Shown piece by piece: positions 9,070 to 18,959 of a DNA stretch of 64,000 nt (within the stretch, counting starts at the first letter, position 1; the number at the start of each line of letters is the position of its first letter). The position numbers and the translations under genes were made by a program. The stretch is from SMWN01 sp965261165 (lineage in GTDB: Bacteria; Pseudomonadota; Gammaproteobacteria; Eutrophobiales; Eutrophobiaceae): positions 558,001 through 622,000 of the forward strand of contig OZ253445.1 in assembly GCA_965261165.1 (NCBI GenBank), written 5' to 3'. The notes beneath the pieces were generated by a model. That model saw nothing but the letters and a program-made list of their open reading frames with translations, did not search any database and had not been told where the DNA came from.

Positions 9070-11000
9070 GAATTAGAATCATCCAAAATAGAATGTCCAA
9101 GGCACGCGATATCTCTTGCAAGGCGCTCAACAAAAGCATTAACCGACATGCTACCCAAGTCTTCGCCGCTACGCGCACGTACGGCCACCGTGTTACTCTC
9201 AACTTCGCGAGCTCCGATTACTAACTGATACGGAATGCGCTGAATTGCGTGCTCGCGGATTTTAAGCCCGATGGTCTCATTTCTCAAGTCAAGATCAGTC
9301 CTGAATCCTTGTTTTTTCAAGGTTTCTGCTATTTTAGTGGCAAATTCAGCTTGATTCTCAGTCAAACTAATCACAACTGCCTGTATTGGCGCTAACCAAG
9401 CTGGGAAATTGCCTGCGTAATGTTCTATTAAGATTCCGATAAATCGCTCCATTGAACCCAAGATCGCACGGTGAATCATCACTGGAACCTGTTTCAAACC
9501 ATCTTCAGCAATGTAGCTAGCATCTAATCTGCCAGGCATAGAAAAATCTACCTGGATGGTGCCACACTGCCAAGCCCTGCCAATACTATCGTCCAAAACA
9601 AATTCAATCTTTGGCCCATAAAAAGCACCTTCACCTGGCTGTAATTTCCAATCCAAACCTTGGCTCTCAACGGCAACCTTTAGCGCTTCTTCCCCATAAC
9701 CCCACTGTTCATCAGAACCAACACGTTCCTCTGGCCTAGTTGAGACAGCAATAGAGATATTTTCAAACCCAAAATCATGATAGGTCTGAAATGTTAGCTC
9801 AATCAACGCCGCAATTTCTTCCTGCAATTGTTCTTCGGTACAAAAGATATGGGCATCGTCCTGAGTAAATCGCCTGGCACGCATCAGGCCATGTAGCGTT
9901 CCCGAGGCTTCGTTACGATGAACAACGCCAAATTCAGACATGCGTAGCGGCAAATCCCGATAACTTTTGAGACCTTGATTAAATAACTGGATATGCGCAG
10001 GGCAATTCATTGGCTTAATCGCATATTCATGATTTTCAGAACTGGTGGTAAACATATCATCTGAAAACTTATCCCAATGCCCTGATTTTTCCCAAAGTGA
10101 ACGATCAATCAATTGTGGCGTATGGACTTCCTTATAATTATAATCTCTCAACTTTTCTCGCACGTATTGCTCAAGTAATTGATAGATTTCCCAACCTTTT
10201 TCATGCCAGAACACCATCCCGGGGGCTTCCGGCTGAAAATGAAATAGGCCGAATTTTTTACCTAACTTACGGTGATCACGTTTTTCAGCTTCTTCCAGAC
10301 GATGTAAATAAGCCTTTAGAGATCTCTTATCTTTCCAGGCCGTCCCGTAAATACGCTGCAACATCTCATTACTGGAATCGCCTCGCCAATAGGCTCCCGC
10401 CAAATTTGTCAGCTTAAATGCCTTCAATTTGCCTGTGCTGGGAACATGTGGCCCTCGGCATAGATCAGTGAAATCACCTTGCGAATAAAGGGATAAATCT
10501 TGATCTTCAGGAATCGATTCTATGATTTCGGCTTTATATTCTTCACCCATATCACGAAAGAATCTCACGGCTTCATTCCTGGATAATACCGACCTTGAAA
10601 CCTCAAGATCAGCCTTTGCCAGCTCAGTCATTTTATCTTCAATCTTTTGCAGATCTTCTGGTGCGAATGATTCTTTATAGGAGAAATCGTAAAAAAAACC
10701 ATCATCAATGACAGGGCCGATAGTTACCTGTGCATCGGGGAACAATTGCTTCACTGCCTGAGCCATAAGATGAGCGCAGGAATGACGTATCATCTCCAGC
10801 CCTTCATCATCTCGTTCAGTAATGATTCTTACATCAGTATCATTTTCAATGAGATATGAGGCATCTACTAGATTATCACCGATCTGGGCACCGAGGGTCG
10901 CTTTTGCTAAACCAGGACCAATATCTTCAGCCACCTTCATGACAGACACGGAATGATCAAACTGTTTTTGAGTACCATCGGGGAGAGTGATTACGGGCAT
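9060..11000 (-). CDS. thrS: threonyl-tRNA synthetase
   Basis: Charges tRNA-Thr and edits Ser-tRNA-Thr. The 646 residues start MPVITLPDGTQKQF. They contain an N-terminal TGS domain, an editing domain with HSCAHLMAQAV near 75-85, class II motif 2 (RNEASGTLHGLMRARRFTQDD), the zinc-site Cys in KPMNCPAH, and a C-terminal anticodon-binding domain. The ATG at 11000 follows AAGGAGGAA and matches the family start; an upstream in-frame start at 11045 adds a non-conserved tail. It is first in the thrS-infC-rpmI-rplT unit. Confidence 0.96.
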   Translation of the reverse strand: MPVITLPDGTQKQFDHSVSVMKVAEDIGPGLAKATLGAQIGDNLVDASYLIENDTDVRIITERDDEGLEMIRHSCAHLMAQAVKQLFPDAQVTIGPVIDDGFFYDFSYKESFAPEDLQKIEDKMTELAKADLEVSRSVLSRNEAVRFFRDMGEEYKAEIIESIPEDQDLSLYSQGDFTDLCRGPHVPSTGKLKAFKLTNLAGAYWRGDSSNEMLQRIYGTAWKDKRSLKAYLHRLEEAEKRDHRKLGKKFGLFHFQPEAPGMVFWHEKGWEIYQLLEQYVREKLRDYNYKEVHTPQLIDRSLWEKSGHWDKFSDDMFTTSSENHEYAIKPMNCPAHIQLFNQGLKSYRDLPLRMSEFGVVHRNEASGTLHGLMRARRFTQDDAHIFCTEEQLQEEIAALIELTFQTYHDFGFENISIAVSTRPEERVGSDEQWGYGEEALKVAVESQGLDWKLQPGEGAFYGPKIEFVLDDSIGRAWQCGTIQVDFSMPGRLDASYIAEDGLKQVPVMIHRAILGSMERFIGILIEHYAGNFPAWLAPIQAVVISLTENQAEFATKIAETLKKQGFRTDLDLRNETIGLKIREHAIQRIPYQLVIGAREVESNTVAVRARSGEDLGSMSVNAFVERLARDIACLGHSILDDSNSEE

Positions 11001-11070
11001 ATTTCCTCCTTTTCTTAAACAGTGGTGACCTCCACAAAGAGCCACCTAACCAAAGAGCAGTTATATTAAA

Positions 11071-11097
11071 ATTGAAAAGCGCCACCCAGCGGCGCCT
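11071..11097 (-). terminator. possible terminator after tRNA-Val
   Basis: On the minus strand GGCGCC pairs with GGCGCT (one G-T pair) around a 7-nt loop, followed by TTTCAATTTT. It lies 35 bp downstream of tRNA-Val. The stem is short, so the call is moderate. Confidence 0.5.
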
Positions 11098-11131
11098 TGC
11101 TTATACTCAATAACAAAGCTGTTACTAAAAT

Positions 11132-11208
11132 TGGTAGGCGCGATTGGACTTGAACCAACGACCCCCACCATGTCAAGGTGGTGCTCTGACCATCTGAGCT
11201 ACGCGCCT
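11132..11208 (-). tRNA. tRNA-Val (anticodon GAC)
   Basis: Complete cloverleaf on the minus strand: acceptor AGGCGCG/CGCGCCT, D arm with AGCTCAG, anticodon stem CCACC/GGTGG around TTGACAT giving anticodon GAC, T arm with GGTTCAAGTCC, and encoded CCA. It is 77 nt. Confidence 0.96.
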
Positions 11209-11323
11209 GGAATCATTAAATCCTCTTACAGATCCTGCCTTAAGAGGTGGCGTAGGATACAAAATTTACCTATCTTAAGACAAGAGATTTCATCTGAACT
11301 AGTCAAAATAAATGAAAATTGAA

Positions 11324-13348
11324 TCAGCCGGTCTTAAGCTCTGATAGACCAAGGCCATGATCTCTAAGACGCTTTATCTCATCCCTGGCCCTGGCTGCTT
11401 CCTCGAATTCAAGATCCCTTGCATGATGATACATCTGCTCTTCCAATTGTTGGATTTTTTTCGTTACCAGCTCAAGTGTTAACACTGAATAGTCTCCTAC
11501 CTGCTCTGCAACTTTATTAAAGTGTTGTTGATTTCTCGACCGTTCACTACGGACGCCGACCATGATGTTAGTTACCGATTTAATAATACCCGTGGGGGTG
11601 ACGTTATTATTCTGGTTAAATTGCTCTTGTCTGGCACGGCGACGAGCCGTTTCATCTATAGCACGCTGCATTGAACCTGTTATCTTGGCGGCATAAAGAA
11701 GCCCCTTGCCATTAATATGTCTTGCTGCACGCCCTATGGTTTGAACAAGGCTGGTTTCAGAACGCAAGAAACCCTCTTTATCGGCATCCAGTATGGCAAC
11801 CAATGACACTTCTGGGATATCCAGACCTTCTCTAAGCAGATTGATACCTACCAACACATCAAATTCACCCAAACGCAAGTCCCGTATTATTTCGACCCTC
11901 TCAACGGTATCGATATCTGAGTGCAAATAACGAACCCTGACATCGTGTTCTGTCAAATAATCTGTCAAATCTTCAGCCATGCGCTTGGTTAATGTCGTTA
12001 CCAGTATGCGCTCATTAAGTTTGGTTCTAAGGTTAATTTCCGAGAGTAAATCATCAATCTGTGTTTCAACGGACCTGACTTCTATAGCAGGCTCCAACAA
12101 GCCCGTCGGTCTAGCCAGTTGTTCAACAGTGTTATTAGAGTAGCCCAGCTCATACTTGCCTGGCGTCGCAGAGGTATAAATCGTTTGTGGTGCAAGTTGT
12201 TCAAATTCATCAAATCGTAATGGTCTGTTATCCAATGCGGAAGGCAGGCGAAATCCATATTCCACAAGATTTTCCTTTCTTGACCTATCTCCTCGATACA
12301 TTCCACCAAGCTGAGGAATCGTGACATGACTCTCATCAATAATAAGCAGACCATTCTCGGGTAAATAATCAAATAATGTTGGAGGTGGCTCGCCGGGTGC
12401 CCGCCCTGACAGATAACGTGAATAATTTTCTATTCCTGAGCAATAACCAATCTCCAGAATCATTTCAATATCGAATCGAGTCCGTTGCTCCAGACGCTGA
12501 GCCTCTACCAATTTATTAAGGCCATTGAGCTGGTTCAGACGCTCCTTCAGTTCTAGTTTGATTTCCTCTACAGCTTCCAAAAGCACTTGTCTCTGAGTCA
12601 CATAATGTGATTTAGGATGAATGGTGGTTCTTGGGATTTTATTCAGCACCTCTCCTGTCAAAGGATCAAACCAGGCCAGACTCTCAATTTCATCATCGAA
12701 TAATTCTACTCGGATTGCATTGCGCTCGGACTCAGCCGGAAAAATATCAATCACATCGCCGCGAACACGATAAGTACTTCTCTGCAATTCGATATCATTT
12801 CTTTTGTATTGAATTTCTGCCAAACGCCGTAATAAATGGCGCTGGTTGATTTGATCTCCCACATCCAGATGCATGACCATGGTTAAATATTTCTTGGGAT
12901 CTCCCAAACCATAGATAGCAGATACCGTTGCAACAATGATTGCATCAGGCCGTTCAAGCAGTGCCTTGGTCGCAGACAAGCGCATCTGTTCTATATGCTC
13001 ATTGATAGAGGCATCTTTTTCGATATAGGTATCACTTGCAGGCACATAGGCTTCAGGCTGATAATAGTCGTAGTAGGAAACAAAGTATTCAATTGCATTT
13101 TTAGGAAAAAATTCTTTCATTTCTCCATAAAGCTGAGCAGCAAGTGTCTTATTATGCGCCAGTATTAGTGTCGGACGTTGAATATCTTTGATGACATTGG
13201 CAATCGAATAGGTCTTACCAGAACCGGTGACACCAAGGAGAACTTGGTGGGCGAGACCATTCTTCAAACCCTGTAACAGACCAGCTATTGCGGCAGGCTG
13301 ATCCCCGGCAGGCTGATAATCTGAAATTAACTTAAAATCTTTACTCAT
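11324..13348 (-). CDS. uvrB: excinuclease ABC subunit B
   Basis: Damage-verifying helicase-like subunit of nucleotide excision repair that works with UvrA and UvrC. The 674 residues show the Walker A motif GVTGSGKT near 39-46, the damage-probing beta-hairpin region YYDYYQPEAYVP near 91-102, helicase motifs DESH and the QTIGRAARH segment, and a C-terminal UVR motif (LEEQMYHHARDLEFEEAARARDE). Start and length fit the family. It diverges from the aminotransferase gene, and their promoters share a gap of about 80 bp. Confidence 0.97.
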   Translation of the reverse strand: MSKDFKLISDYQPAGDQPAAIAGLLQGLKNGLAHQVLLGVTGSGKTYSIANVIKDIQRPTLILAHNKTLAAQLYGEMKEFFPKNAIEYFVSYYDYYQPEAYVPASDTYIEKDASINEHIEQMRLSATKALLERPDAIIVATVSAIYGLGDPKKYLTMVMHLDVGDQINQRHLLRRLAEIQYKRNDIELQRSTYRVRGDVIDIFPAESERNAIRVELFDDEIESLAWFDPLTGEVLNKIPRTTIHPKSHYVTQRQVLLEAVEEIKLELKERLNQLNGLNKLVEAQRLEQRTRFDIEMILEIGYCSGIENYSRYLSGRAPGEPPPTLFDYLPENGLLIIDESHVTIPQLGGMYRGDRSRKENLVEYGFRLPSALDNRPLRFDEFEQLAPQTIYTSATPGKYELGYSNNTVEQLARPTGLLEPAIEVRSVETQIDDLLSEINLRTKLNERILVTTLTKRMAEDLTDYLTEHDVRVRYLHSDIDTVERVEIIRDLRLGEFDVLVGINLLREGLDIPEVSLVAILDADKEGFLRSETSLVQTIGRAARHINGKGLLYAAKITGSMQRAIDETARRRARQEQFNQNNNVTPTGIIKSVTNIMVGVRSERSRNQQHFNKVAEQVGDYSVLTLELVTKKIQQLEEQMYHHARDLEFEEAARARDEIKRLRDHGLGLSELKTG

Positions 13349-13426
13349 TATAAGGTGTTTGTTGAAGACATTGTTTCCGGTATATTACACGTCTTTTGAT
13401 TGCCAACAGAACTTGAGGAGGCAAAA

Positions 13427-14611
13427 TTGGACGTAAAAATATCTCAGCGGGCTAGTAGCATCAAACCTTCACCGACATTGGCGGTCTCTGCAAAAGCAGG
13501 ACAATTAAGGGCTGAAGGTCGGGATATTATTGGGCTTAGTGCTGGCGAGCCGGATTTCGACACCCCTGAACACATTAAAGAAGCCGCTATCCAGGCGCTC
13601 GGTGAGGGCTTCACCAAATATACAGCAGTAGGCGGTACTACAGACCTGATTCAGGCCATCATTCAGAAATTCAAAAGAGAGAATCAGCTAGAATATGATG
13701 CTGATCAAATCCTTGTCTCCTGCGGCTGTAAACACAGTATGTATAACTTGATGCAAGCCTTGTTAAATCCTGATGATGAAGTCGTTATACTTGCCCCTTA
13801 TTGGGTCTCCTATCCCGATATGGCTAAATTGGCTGGCGCTGAAACAGTCATCATTAAAACCAATGCAGAGGCTAATTTGAAGATCAGCCCTGAACAACTA
13901 CAGGCTGCGATCACTAATAAAACAAGGCTCCTCGTCCTTAATAGTCCGTCCAACCCGGCAGGCGTTTGCTATACGTCGGATGAACTTGCCGCACTTGGTA
14001 AAGTTCTGATGAATCACCCAGACATCATCATTGCCACCGATGACATCTATGAACATATTCTATGGGGTCAGGAACCTTTTAAAAATATCGTCAATATCTG
14101 CCCTGAGCTTTATGACCGCACTGTTATATTGAATGGTGTATCCAAGGCTTATTCCATGACGGGATGGCGTATTGGCTACGTTGGCGGCCCTATCTCGTTG
14201 GTAAATGCAATGAAAAAAATTCAGTCACAAAGTACTTCGAACCCAACTTCGATTGCTCAGGTGGCTGCGCAGGCAGCTCTGGAAGGCGACCAATCCTACA
14301 TCACAACAAGTAATAAAATTTTCAAGGAACGTCATGACTATGTGTACGAAAAAATAAATAAGATTAAAGGAATAGATTGTCATGCCTCTGAAGGCACATT
14401 CTATATCTTCCCAAATTTTCAAGGCGTGATTGATCGCATGAAAAATATCTCCAATGATATTGAGCTAGCTGAATATCTTCTGGATAAAGGGGAAATTGCC
14501 ATGGTTCCTGGATCTGCATTTGGTGCTCCCGGATATATGCGTATCTCATTTGCAACCAGCATGGAAAATCTTGAGAAAGCCATGGAAAGACTTGAAAGAG
14601 TGTTGTCTTAA
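13427..14611 (+). CDS. aspartate aminotransferase (class I/II PLP enzyme)
   Basis: Interconverts aspartate and oxaloacetate with glutamate/2-oxoglutarate. The 394-residue protein matches the Ib-type enzymes. It has LSAGEPDFDTPEHI near 40-53, NSPSNPAGVCY near 175, and the PLP lysine in NGVSKAYSMTGWRIGY near 235-250. I take TTG at 13427 as the start because GAGGAGG lies five bases upstream and the conserved ISQRASSIKPSPTLAV follows. A longer TTG start at 13400 has no such site. It is followed by tRNA-Asn on the same strand. Related class I/II transaminases are possible. Confidence 0.88.
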   Translation: MDVKISQRASSIKPSPTLAVSAKAGQLRAEGRDIIGLSAGEPDFDTPEHIKEAAIQALGEGFTKYTAVGGTTDLIQAIIQKFKRENQLEYDADQILVSCGCKHSMYNLMQALLNPDDEVVILAPYWVSYPDMAKLAGAETVIIKTNAEANLKISPEQLQAAITNKTRLLVLNSPSNPAGVCYTSDELAALGKVLMNHPDIIIATDDIYEHILWGQEPFKNIVNICPELYDRTVILNGVSKAYSMTGWRIGYVGGPISLVNAMKKIQSQSTSNPTSIAQVAAQAALEGDQSYITTSNKIFKERHDYVYEKINKIKGIDCHASEGTFYIFPNFQGVIDRMKNISNDIELAEYLLDKGEIAMVPGSAFGAPGYMRISFATSMENLEKAMERLERVLS

Positions 14612-14679
14612 AATTACGAATTTTCCTGTCGCAGTGGTTGACCGAAATAGAACACATCAGTAACATGCGCGTTTCGTAT

Positions 14680-14755
14680 TCCTCGGTAGCTCAGTCGGTA
14701 GAGCGGGTGACTGTTAATCACTAGGTCGGCGGTTCGAGCCCGTCCCGAGGAGCCA
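14680..14755 (+). tRNA. tRNA-Asn (anticodon GTT)
   Basis: Acceptor TCCTCGG/CCGAGGA, D arm AGCTCAGTCGGTAGAGC, anticodon loop CTGTTAA with anticodon GTT, T arm GGTTCGAGCC, G discriminator and encoded CCA. It is 76 nt. Confidence 0.96.
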
Positions 14756-14788
14756 AACAAAAAAAAGGGTTCACATTGCGAACTCTTT
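14756..14788 (-). terminator. intrinsic terminator after galU
   Basis: On the minus strand AAAGAGTTC and GAACCCTTT form a 9-bp stem (one G-T pair) with a 7-nt loop, followed by a T-rich run. It lies about 50 bp past the galU stop and closes the galU/pglF-like unit. It abuts the tRNA-Asn 3' end on the other strand. Confidence 0.8.
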
Positions 14789-14837
14789 ATAATCTACTTG
14801 GATTAGCAGAGTCTTCGCTAAGTGTATTTTGAACTAC

Positions 14838-15716
14838 CTACAGATATTTTTTATTCTCCAGATAATTTAAAAATTCTTCTTTTAATTCAGGATGTTTAAG
14901 TGCGTATTCAACTGTTGCATGTAGATATCCAAGTTTTGAACCACAATCGTATCGTTTTCCTTCAAAAGCCAGACTAAATACATCTTCTTTCTTTAATAAT
15001 TCTGCAATTGCATCTGTCAGTTGAATCTCACCACCAGCACCAGCAGCAATATTTTCCAGTAAATTAAATATTTCTGGAGTCAAAATATAACGACCGACAA
15101 CCGCATTCGTAGAAGGTGCCTTGGCCGGTTCTGGTTTTTCTACAATACCGTTGAGTTTGCCAAGCCGAGCATTTATTTCATCTGAGCTCACAACACCATA
15201 TTTACCCGTCTCCTCTTCTGCTATGTTTTCAATAGCTATTACACTTCCCTGATAGTCCTCAAAGACATCTACCATTTGTTGCAAACAACCTTGATCTCCA
15301 TCATCGATCAGATCATCGGCTAGTAATACAGCGAAAGGCTCTTCTCCGACAGCAACAGCCCCACACAAAACTGCATGACCCAGCCCCAATGGTTCTGCCT
15401 GTCTGATATAGATACAAGTCACATGGCTGGGCAAAATATTTTGCACTAGTCCTAACATATTGATCTTGTTATGTTTCTGTAATTCATTTTCAAGCTCATA
15501 AGCTTTATCAAAATGATCAGCAATCGATCTTTTAGTCCTGCCAGTCACAAAAATTAGATCGGTAATCCCAGCAGCCACTGCCTCTTCAACGGCATATTGA
15601 ATTAATGGTTTGTCAACGACAGGTAGCATTTCTTTTGGATTTGCTTTTGTTGCGGGTAGAAAACGTGTGCCTAAACCTGCAACTGGGAATATCGCTTTAC
15701 GAATTTTTTGTGTCAT
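14838..15716 (-). CDS. galU: UTP-glucose-1-phosphate uridylyltransferase
   Basis: Makes UDP-glucose for glycan synthesis. The 292-residue protein from MTQKIRKAIFPVAGLGTRFLP carries the nucleotide-binding GLGTRFLPATK motif, the LPVVDKPLIQY segment, and FAVLLADDLIDD near 130. The ATG at 15716 overlaps the stop of the upstream dehydratase gene as TAATG, so the genes are translationally coupled. A longer start at 15731 would add five residues inside that gene. Confidence 0.93.
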   Translation of the reverse strand: MTQKIRKAIFPVAGLGTRFLPATKANPKEMLPVVDKPLIQYAVEEAVAAGITDLIFVTGRTKRSIADHFDKAYELENELQKHNKINMLGLVQNILPSHVTCIYIRQAEPLGLGHAVLCGAVAVGEEPFAVLLADDLIDDGDQGCLQQMVDVFEDYQGSVIAIENIAEEETGKYGVVSSDEINARLGKLNGIVEKPEPAKAPSTNAVVGRYILTPEIFNLLENIAAGAGGEIQLTDAIAELLKKEDVFSLAFEGKRYDCGSKLGYLHATVEYALKHPELKEEFLNYLENKKYL

Positions 15717-17581
15717 TACCCTTTTCCGCAAATAGGTATAATGTTATCTGCCTTTTCCTGAATGAAATTTCCCTCAGGAACTAACTGACCAAATAACCGA
15801 CTGATTTCCTTATTGTCAAAATTGGAAACAGCATCTTCTAATTCCGATATACGATTTCTAAGATTCTGCCAGTCAATTTTTGGATGGTTAGCTAAAAGAA
15901 TCTTTACATGCTCCGTTTCTTTTCTATTTTCATTTTCGTAGAATAACTCTTCATAGAGTTTTTCGCCCGGCCTTAAACCCGTATACGTAATTTTAATGTC
16001 TTCATTGGGCTTCTTTCCTGATAGCTTTATCATTTGCTCCGCCAAATAGGTAATTTTAACTGGCTTACCCATATCCAATACAAAGATTTCTCCACCATTG
16101 CCCATTGCACTAGACTGAAGTATCAGCTGGCAAGCTTCTCTAATCGTCATAAAAAAACGGGTTATCTCGGGGTCTGTTACTGTGACCGGGCCCCCCAGCT
16201 TTATTTGCTTCCTAAAGAGTGAGACAACACTGCCAGCAGAACCGAGCACATTACCAAAGCGTACTGTTATAAATTTTGTAGCATTACGCTGATTCATCCA
16301 TTCGCAGTACATTTCTGCGATACGTTTGCTAGCCCCGAGCACATTGGCTGGATTGACTGCTTTATCTGTCGATATAAAAACAAATTTCTCACAGCTATAT
16401 TTAATCGCTAGTTCTGCCAGGTTTTTTGTGCCAAATATATTATTCTGTGCTGCTACTTTTAATTGATTTTGAAGTAAAGGGACATGTTTATAGGCCGCTG
16501 CATGAAATAAAATATCTGGCCTGTATTTTTTCAGGATTTGTTCAACATTATTTCTGTCACATATACTACCCAGTACCGCATACAAAGACATATCTGGATA
16601 CATATTGCTTAACTCTATCTGAACATTGTAAAGATTGAACTCGCTATGCTCATAAATCACCAAACCTGCAGGACTTAACTTGGCGATTTGGTGGCATAAT
16701 TCAGAACCAATAGACCCTCCCCCTCCACTGACTAAAACTATTTTATCTGTAATCCCCTGTTGAATTATTTCCCAATTGAGTTCAATTTTATCTCTACCAA
16801 GTAAATCTTCTACCGACACTTCTCTTAATTCATTGAGAGCAACCTGTGTAGATACCATATCTTGTAATTTAGGTAATGTACGGATGGGCACGCCTGTAGA
16901 CTCACAGTTGTTAACAATTCTCTGTATTTCTTCGTCTGTTGCAGTTGGAACAGCAATCACAATATTATCAATCTCGTAATGCTGATGAATTGCTAGGATA
17001 TCTTCAACTGTACCGATAATCGGCACACCTTGAAGCTCGGAATTTTTTATATTTGGATTATCATCAACAAAACCAATCAGTTTGTAGCTACCTTCACGCA
17101 ACATCTCACGGGCAAGCATTTCACCTGCAGAACCTGCACCCACAATAATTATTTTCTGACCGATAGCTGAAGAATCAAGCTTAAATGAGTTATCTTTCCA
17201 GAATCGATAGCCCAACCTCGGCCCACCTAAAAAAAATATCAGGAGAACAGGATATAAAACCAATATCGACCTCGGGATACCCTCTAACCTGATAGATATA
17301 AATAACACCAAGGTAATGCACAACGCACCAATGATAGCAGCACGAAAGATATTCCACAGATCCGGCAGGCTAACAAAACACCACATGCCTTTGTAAAGTC
17401 CAAAGCGATATGAAACAAACCCTTGTACCAGCGCTATCATGGGTAACGCATATAAGCTTAGTTCCCAGCCTGAATAGCTGACAAGCTCAAAATTAAATCT
17501 GATAAACCAAGACAACTGCCAGGCTAGATTGGCCATGAATAAATCATGAAGTATCACAAAAGCAGTCTTATTAAATTTCAT
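15716..17581 (-). CDS. PglF/WbpM-type nucleotide-sugar 4,6-dehydratase (membrane)
   Basis: Membrane protein of 621 residues. About four hydrophobic segments occupy the first 120 residues. A CoA-binding-like Rossmann domain follows (IIVGAGSAGEMLAREML near 145), then a second SDR domain starting LVSGGGGSIGSELCHQI near 280. The dehydratase motif region FISTDKAVNPANVLGASKRIAE is present. Proteins of this type convert UDP-GlcNAc to a 4-keto-6-deoxy sugar for O-antigen or glycan building. It overlaps galU by one base. The exact substrate is inferred. Confidence 0.88.
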   Translation of the reverse strand: MKFNKTAFVILHDLFMANLAWQLSWFIRFNFELVSYSGWELSLYALPMIALVQGFVSYRFGLYKGMWCFVSLPDLWNIFRAAIIGALCITLVLFISIRLEGIPRSILVLYPVLLIFFLGGPRLGYRFWKDNSFKLDSSAIGQKIIIVGAGSAGEMLAREMLREGSYKLIGFVDDNPNIKNSELQGVPIIGTVEDILAIHQHYEIDNIVIAVPTATDEEIQRIVNNCESTGVPIRTLPKLQDMVSTQVALNELREVSVEDLLGRDKIELNWEIIQQGITDKIVLVSGGGGSIGSELCHQIAKLSPAGLVIYEHSEFNLYNVQIELSNMYPDMSLYAVLGSICDRNNVEQILKKYRPDILFHAAAYKHVPLLQNQLKVAAQNNIFGTKNLAELAIKYSCEKFVFISTDKAVNPANVLGASKRIAEMYCEWMNQRNATKFITVRFGNVLGSAGSVVSLFRKQIKLGGPVTVTDPEITRFFMTIREACQLILQSSAMGNGGEIFVLDMGKPVKITYLAEQMIKLSGKKPNEDIKITYTGLRPGEKLYEELFYENENRKETEHVKILLANHPKIDWQNLRNRISELEDAVSNFDNKEISRLFGQLVPEGNFIQEKADNIIPICGKG

Positions 17582-17922
17582 ATTTTTCCAACTTAACCCT
17601 TTTGCTCATAAATATTCTTCTCGCGCTCAAAACGGTCTATTTCTGATCAATAATCAGTGAATTTTAATATTTAATTATTGGTTTTGATTGTTTAAATATG
17701 AAACGTTAATAAAAATACAAATAAAAAAAATTAATGATAGCTAATATGAAGAATAAAATGCCTTGTACATGCTGATCGGAAAAATCCAAGGTAACTCGTC
17801 ATGCTTTTTCCCTAATCAGCTTCATGGCTTCTTTCAATATCAGTATACATCCAACGATCTCAATAATTCCCGTTTCCGTCATAACTTTGCAGTGCAATGT
17901 TGATTTATTTTATCTGATTGCA
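17582..17922. other. AT-rich intergenic region
   Basis: About 340 bp between the WbpL-like gene and the dehydratase gene. The part from 17640 to 17750 is very AT-rich and may carry the minus-strand promoter region of the downstream genes. I see no gene, tRNA or clear terminator here. Confidence 0.4.
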
Positions 17923-18951
17923 CTATGAAGACATACGATAATAATACACCTGAACACTTCCCCATAGAAAAGATATCAGGAGTATGCTAGAGGTCGCAAT
18001 ATAATGCGAATACTCATCCTTGATAAGAGCCATAGTTGCCATTGGCCAAAGTATGATGACATTAATTAATAATACATTAAGCGCCAATTTTTTATGGCTC
18101 ATACCGAGCTGCACCAGACGTTGATAAGCATGCGATTTATGTGCTTGATACCATTTTTCATTCGAAATAATTCTCATTAATAGTGTAAACGTCGTATCAC
18201 AAATGAAGACAGATAGTAAAATAAAGATTACTGCAAGAGGAATTGACCCTTGCATTTTGCCAATCACCGCTAATACTCCAAAACAAAAGCCCAAGACACA
18301 ACTACCGACATCACCCATAAATATTTTAGCAGGAGGCCAATTCCAAACCAAAAACCCACAGCTGGATGCGGATATTACAAAACAAATTGTCGCTAAACCA
18401 TGCTGTCCCTGCAACCAAAATAATACTCCGACGAATGTACCAGCACATATGGCTTGTATCGCTGCTAATGCATCAGTTCCATCCATGAAATTATACAAAT
18501 TTGTCATCCAAAAAATCCAGATTACCATTAGGAAGCTACTCACTATTCCAAATGGTAAATGATGAAATGCCGCCTGATAATTATCACTCTCATCAAGAAA
18601 ATACACTGCTAATACCGCGGCAACTCCATAAAGCAAAGCTCGCCACTTGGCCGGAATATGTCGATGGTCATCTATCCAACCGACACTAGCCACAAAAAAA
18701 CAACCTACTCCCAAAGCAAAGGCAATATTTCTATCTAGCTGCGCCATCAAGAAAAGCACGCCAATACAAAGTAAAACAGGTATTGCAATCGAGAGACCTC
18801 CCCCTCTAGGAGTTGGTATCAGATGGGAACTACGCTCATTAGGAATATCGATTAACGAATTTTTTAGCGCATATTTCTGAAGAAAGCCTGTCGCGGCTAT
18901 CGAAAAAATAAAACATGCAACCAAGCTAATCGAAACTATTGAGATATCCAT
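17923..18951 (-). CDS. WbpL/WecA-type undecaprenyl-phosphate sugar-phosphate transferase
   Basis: Polytopic membrane enzyme of 342 residues that should put the first sugar-1-phosphate onto undecaprenyl phosphate. It shows IPNERSSHLIPTPRGGGLSI near 38-57, the acidic DDHRHIP loop, the NLYNFMDGTDALAAI motif near 150-165, and FMGDVGSCVLGF. These are hallmarks of the MraY/WecA superfamily. It lies 8 bp after an epimerase gene, a pairing usual in O-antigen clusters. The accepted sugar cannot be read from the sequence. Confidence 0.9.
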   Translation of the reverse strand: MDISIVSISLVACFIFSIAATGFLQKYALKNSLIDIPNERSSHLIPTPRGGGLSIAIPVLLCIGVLFLMAQLDRNIAFALGVGCFFVASVGWIDDHRHIPAKWRALLYGVAAVLAVYFLDESDNYQAAFHHLPFGIVSSFLMVIWIFWMTNLYNFMDGTDALAAIQAICAGTFVGVLFWLQGQHGLATICFVISASSCGFLVWNWPPAKIFMGDVGSCVLGFCFGVLAVIGKMQGSIPLAVIFILLSVFICDTTFTLLMRIISNEKWYQAHKSHAYQRLVQLGMSHKKLALNVLLINVIILWPMATMALIKDEYSHYIATSSILLISFLWGSVQVYYYRMSS

Positions 18952-18959
18952 TTAATAAC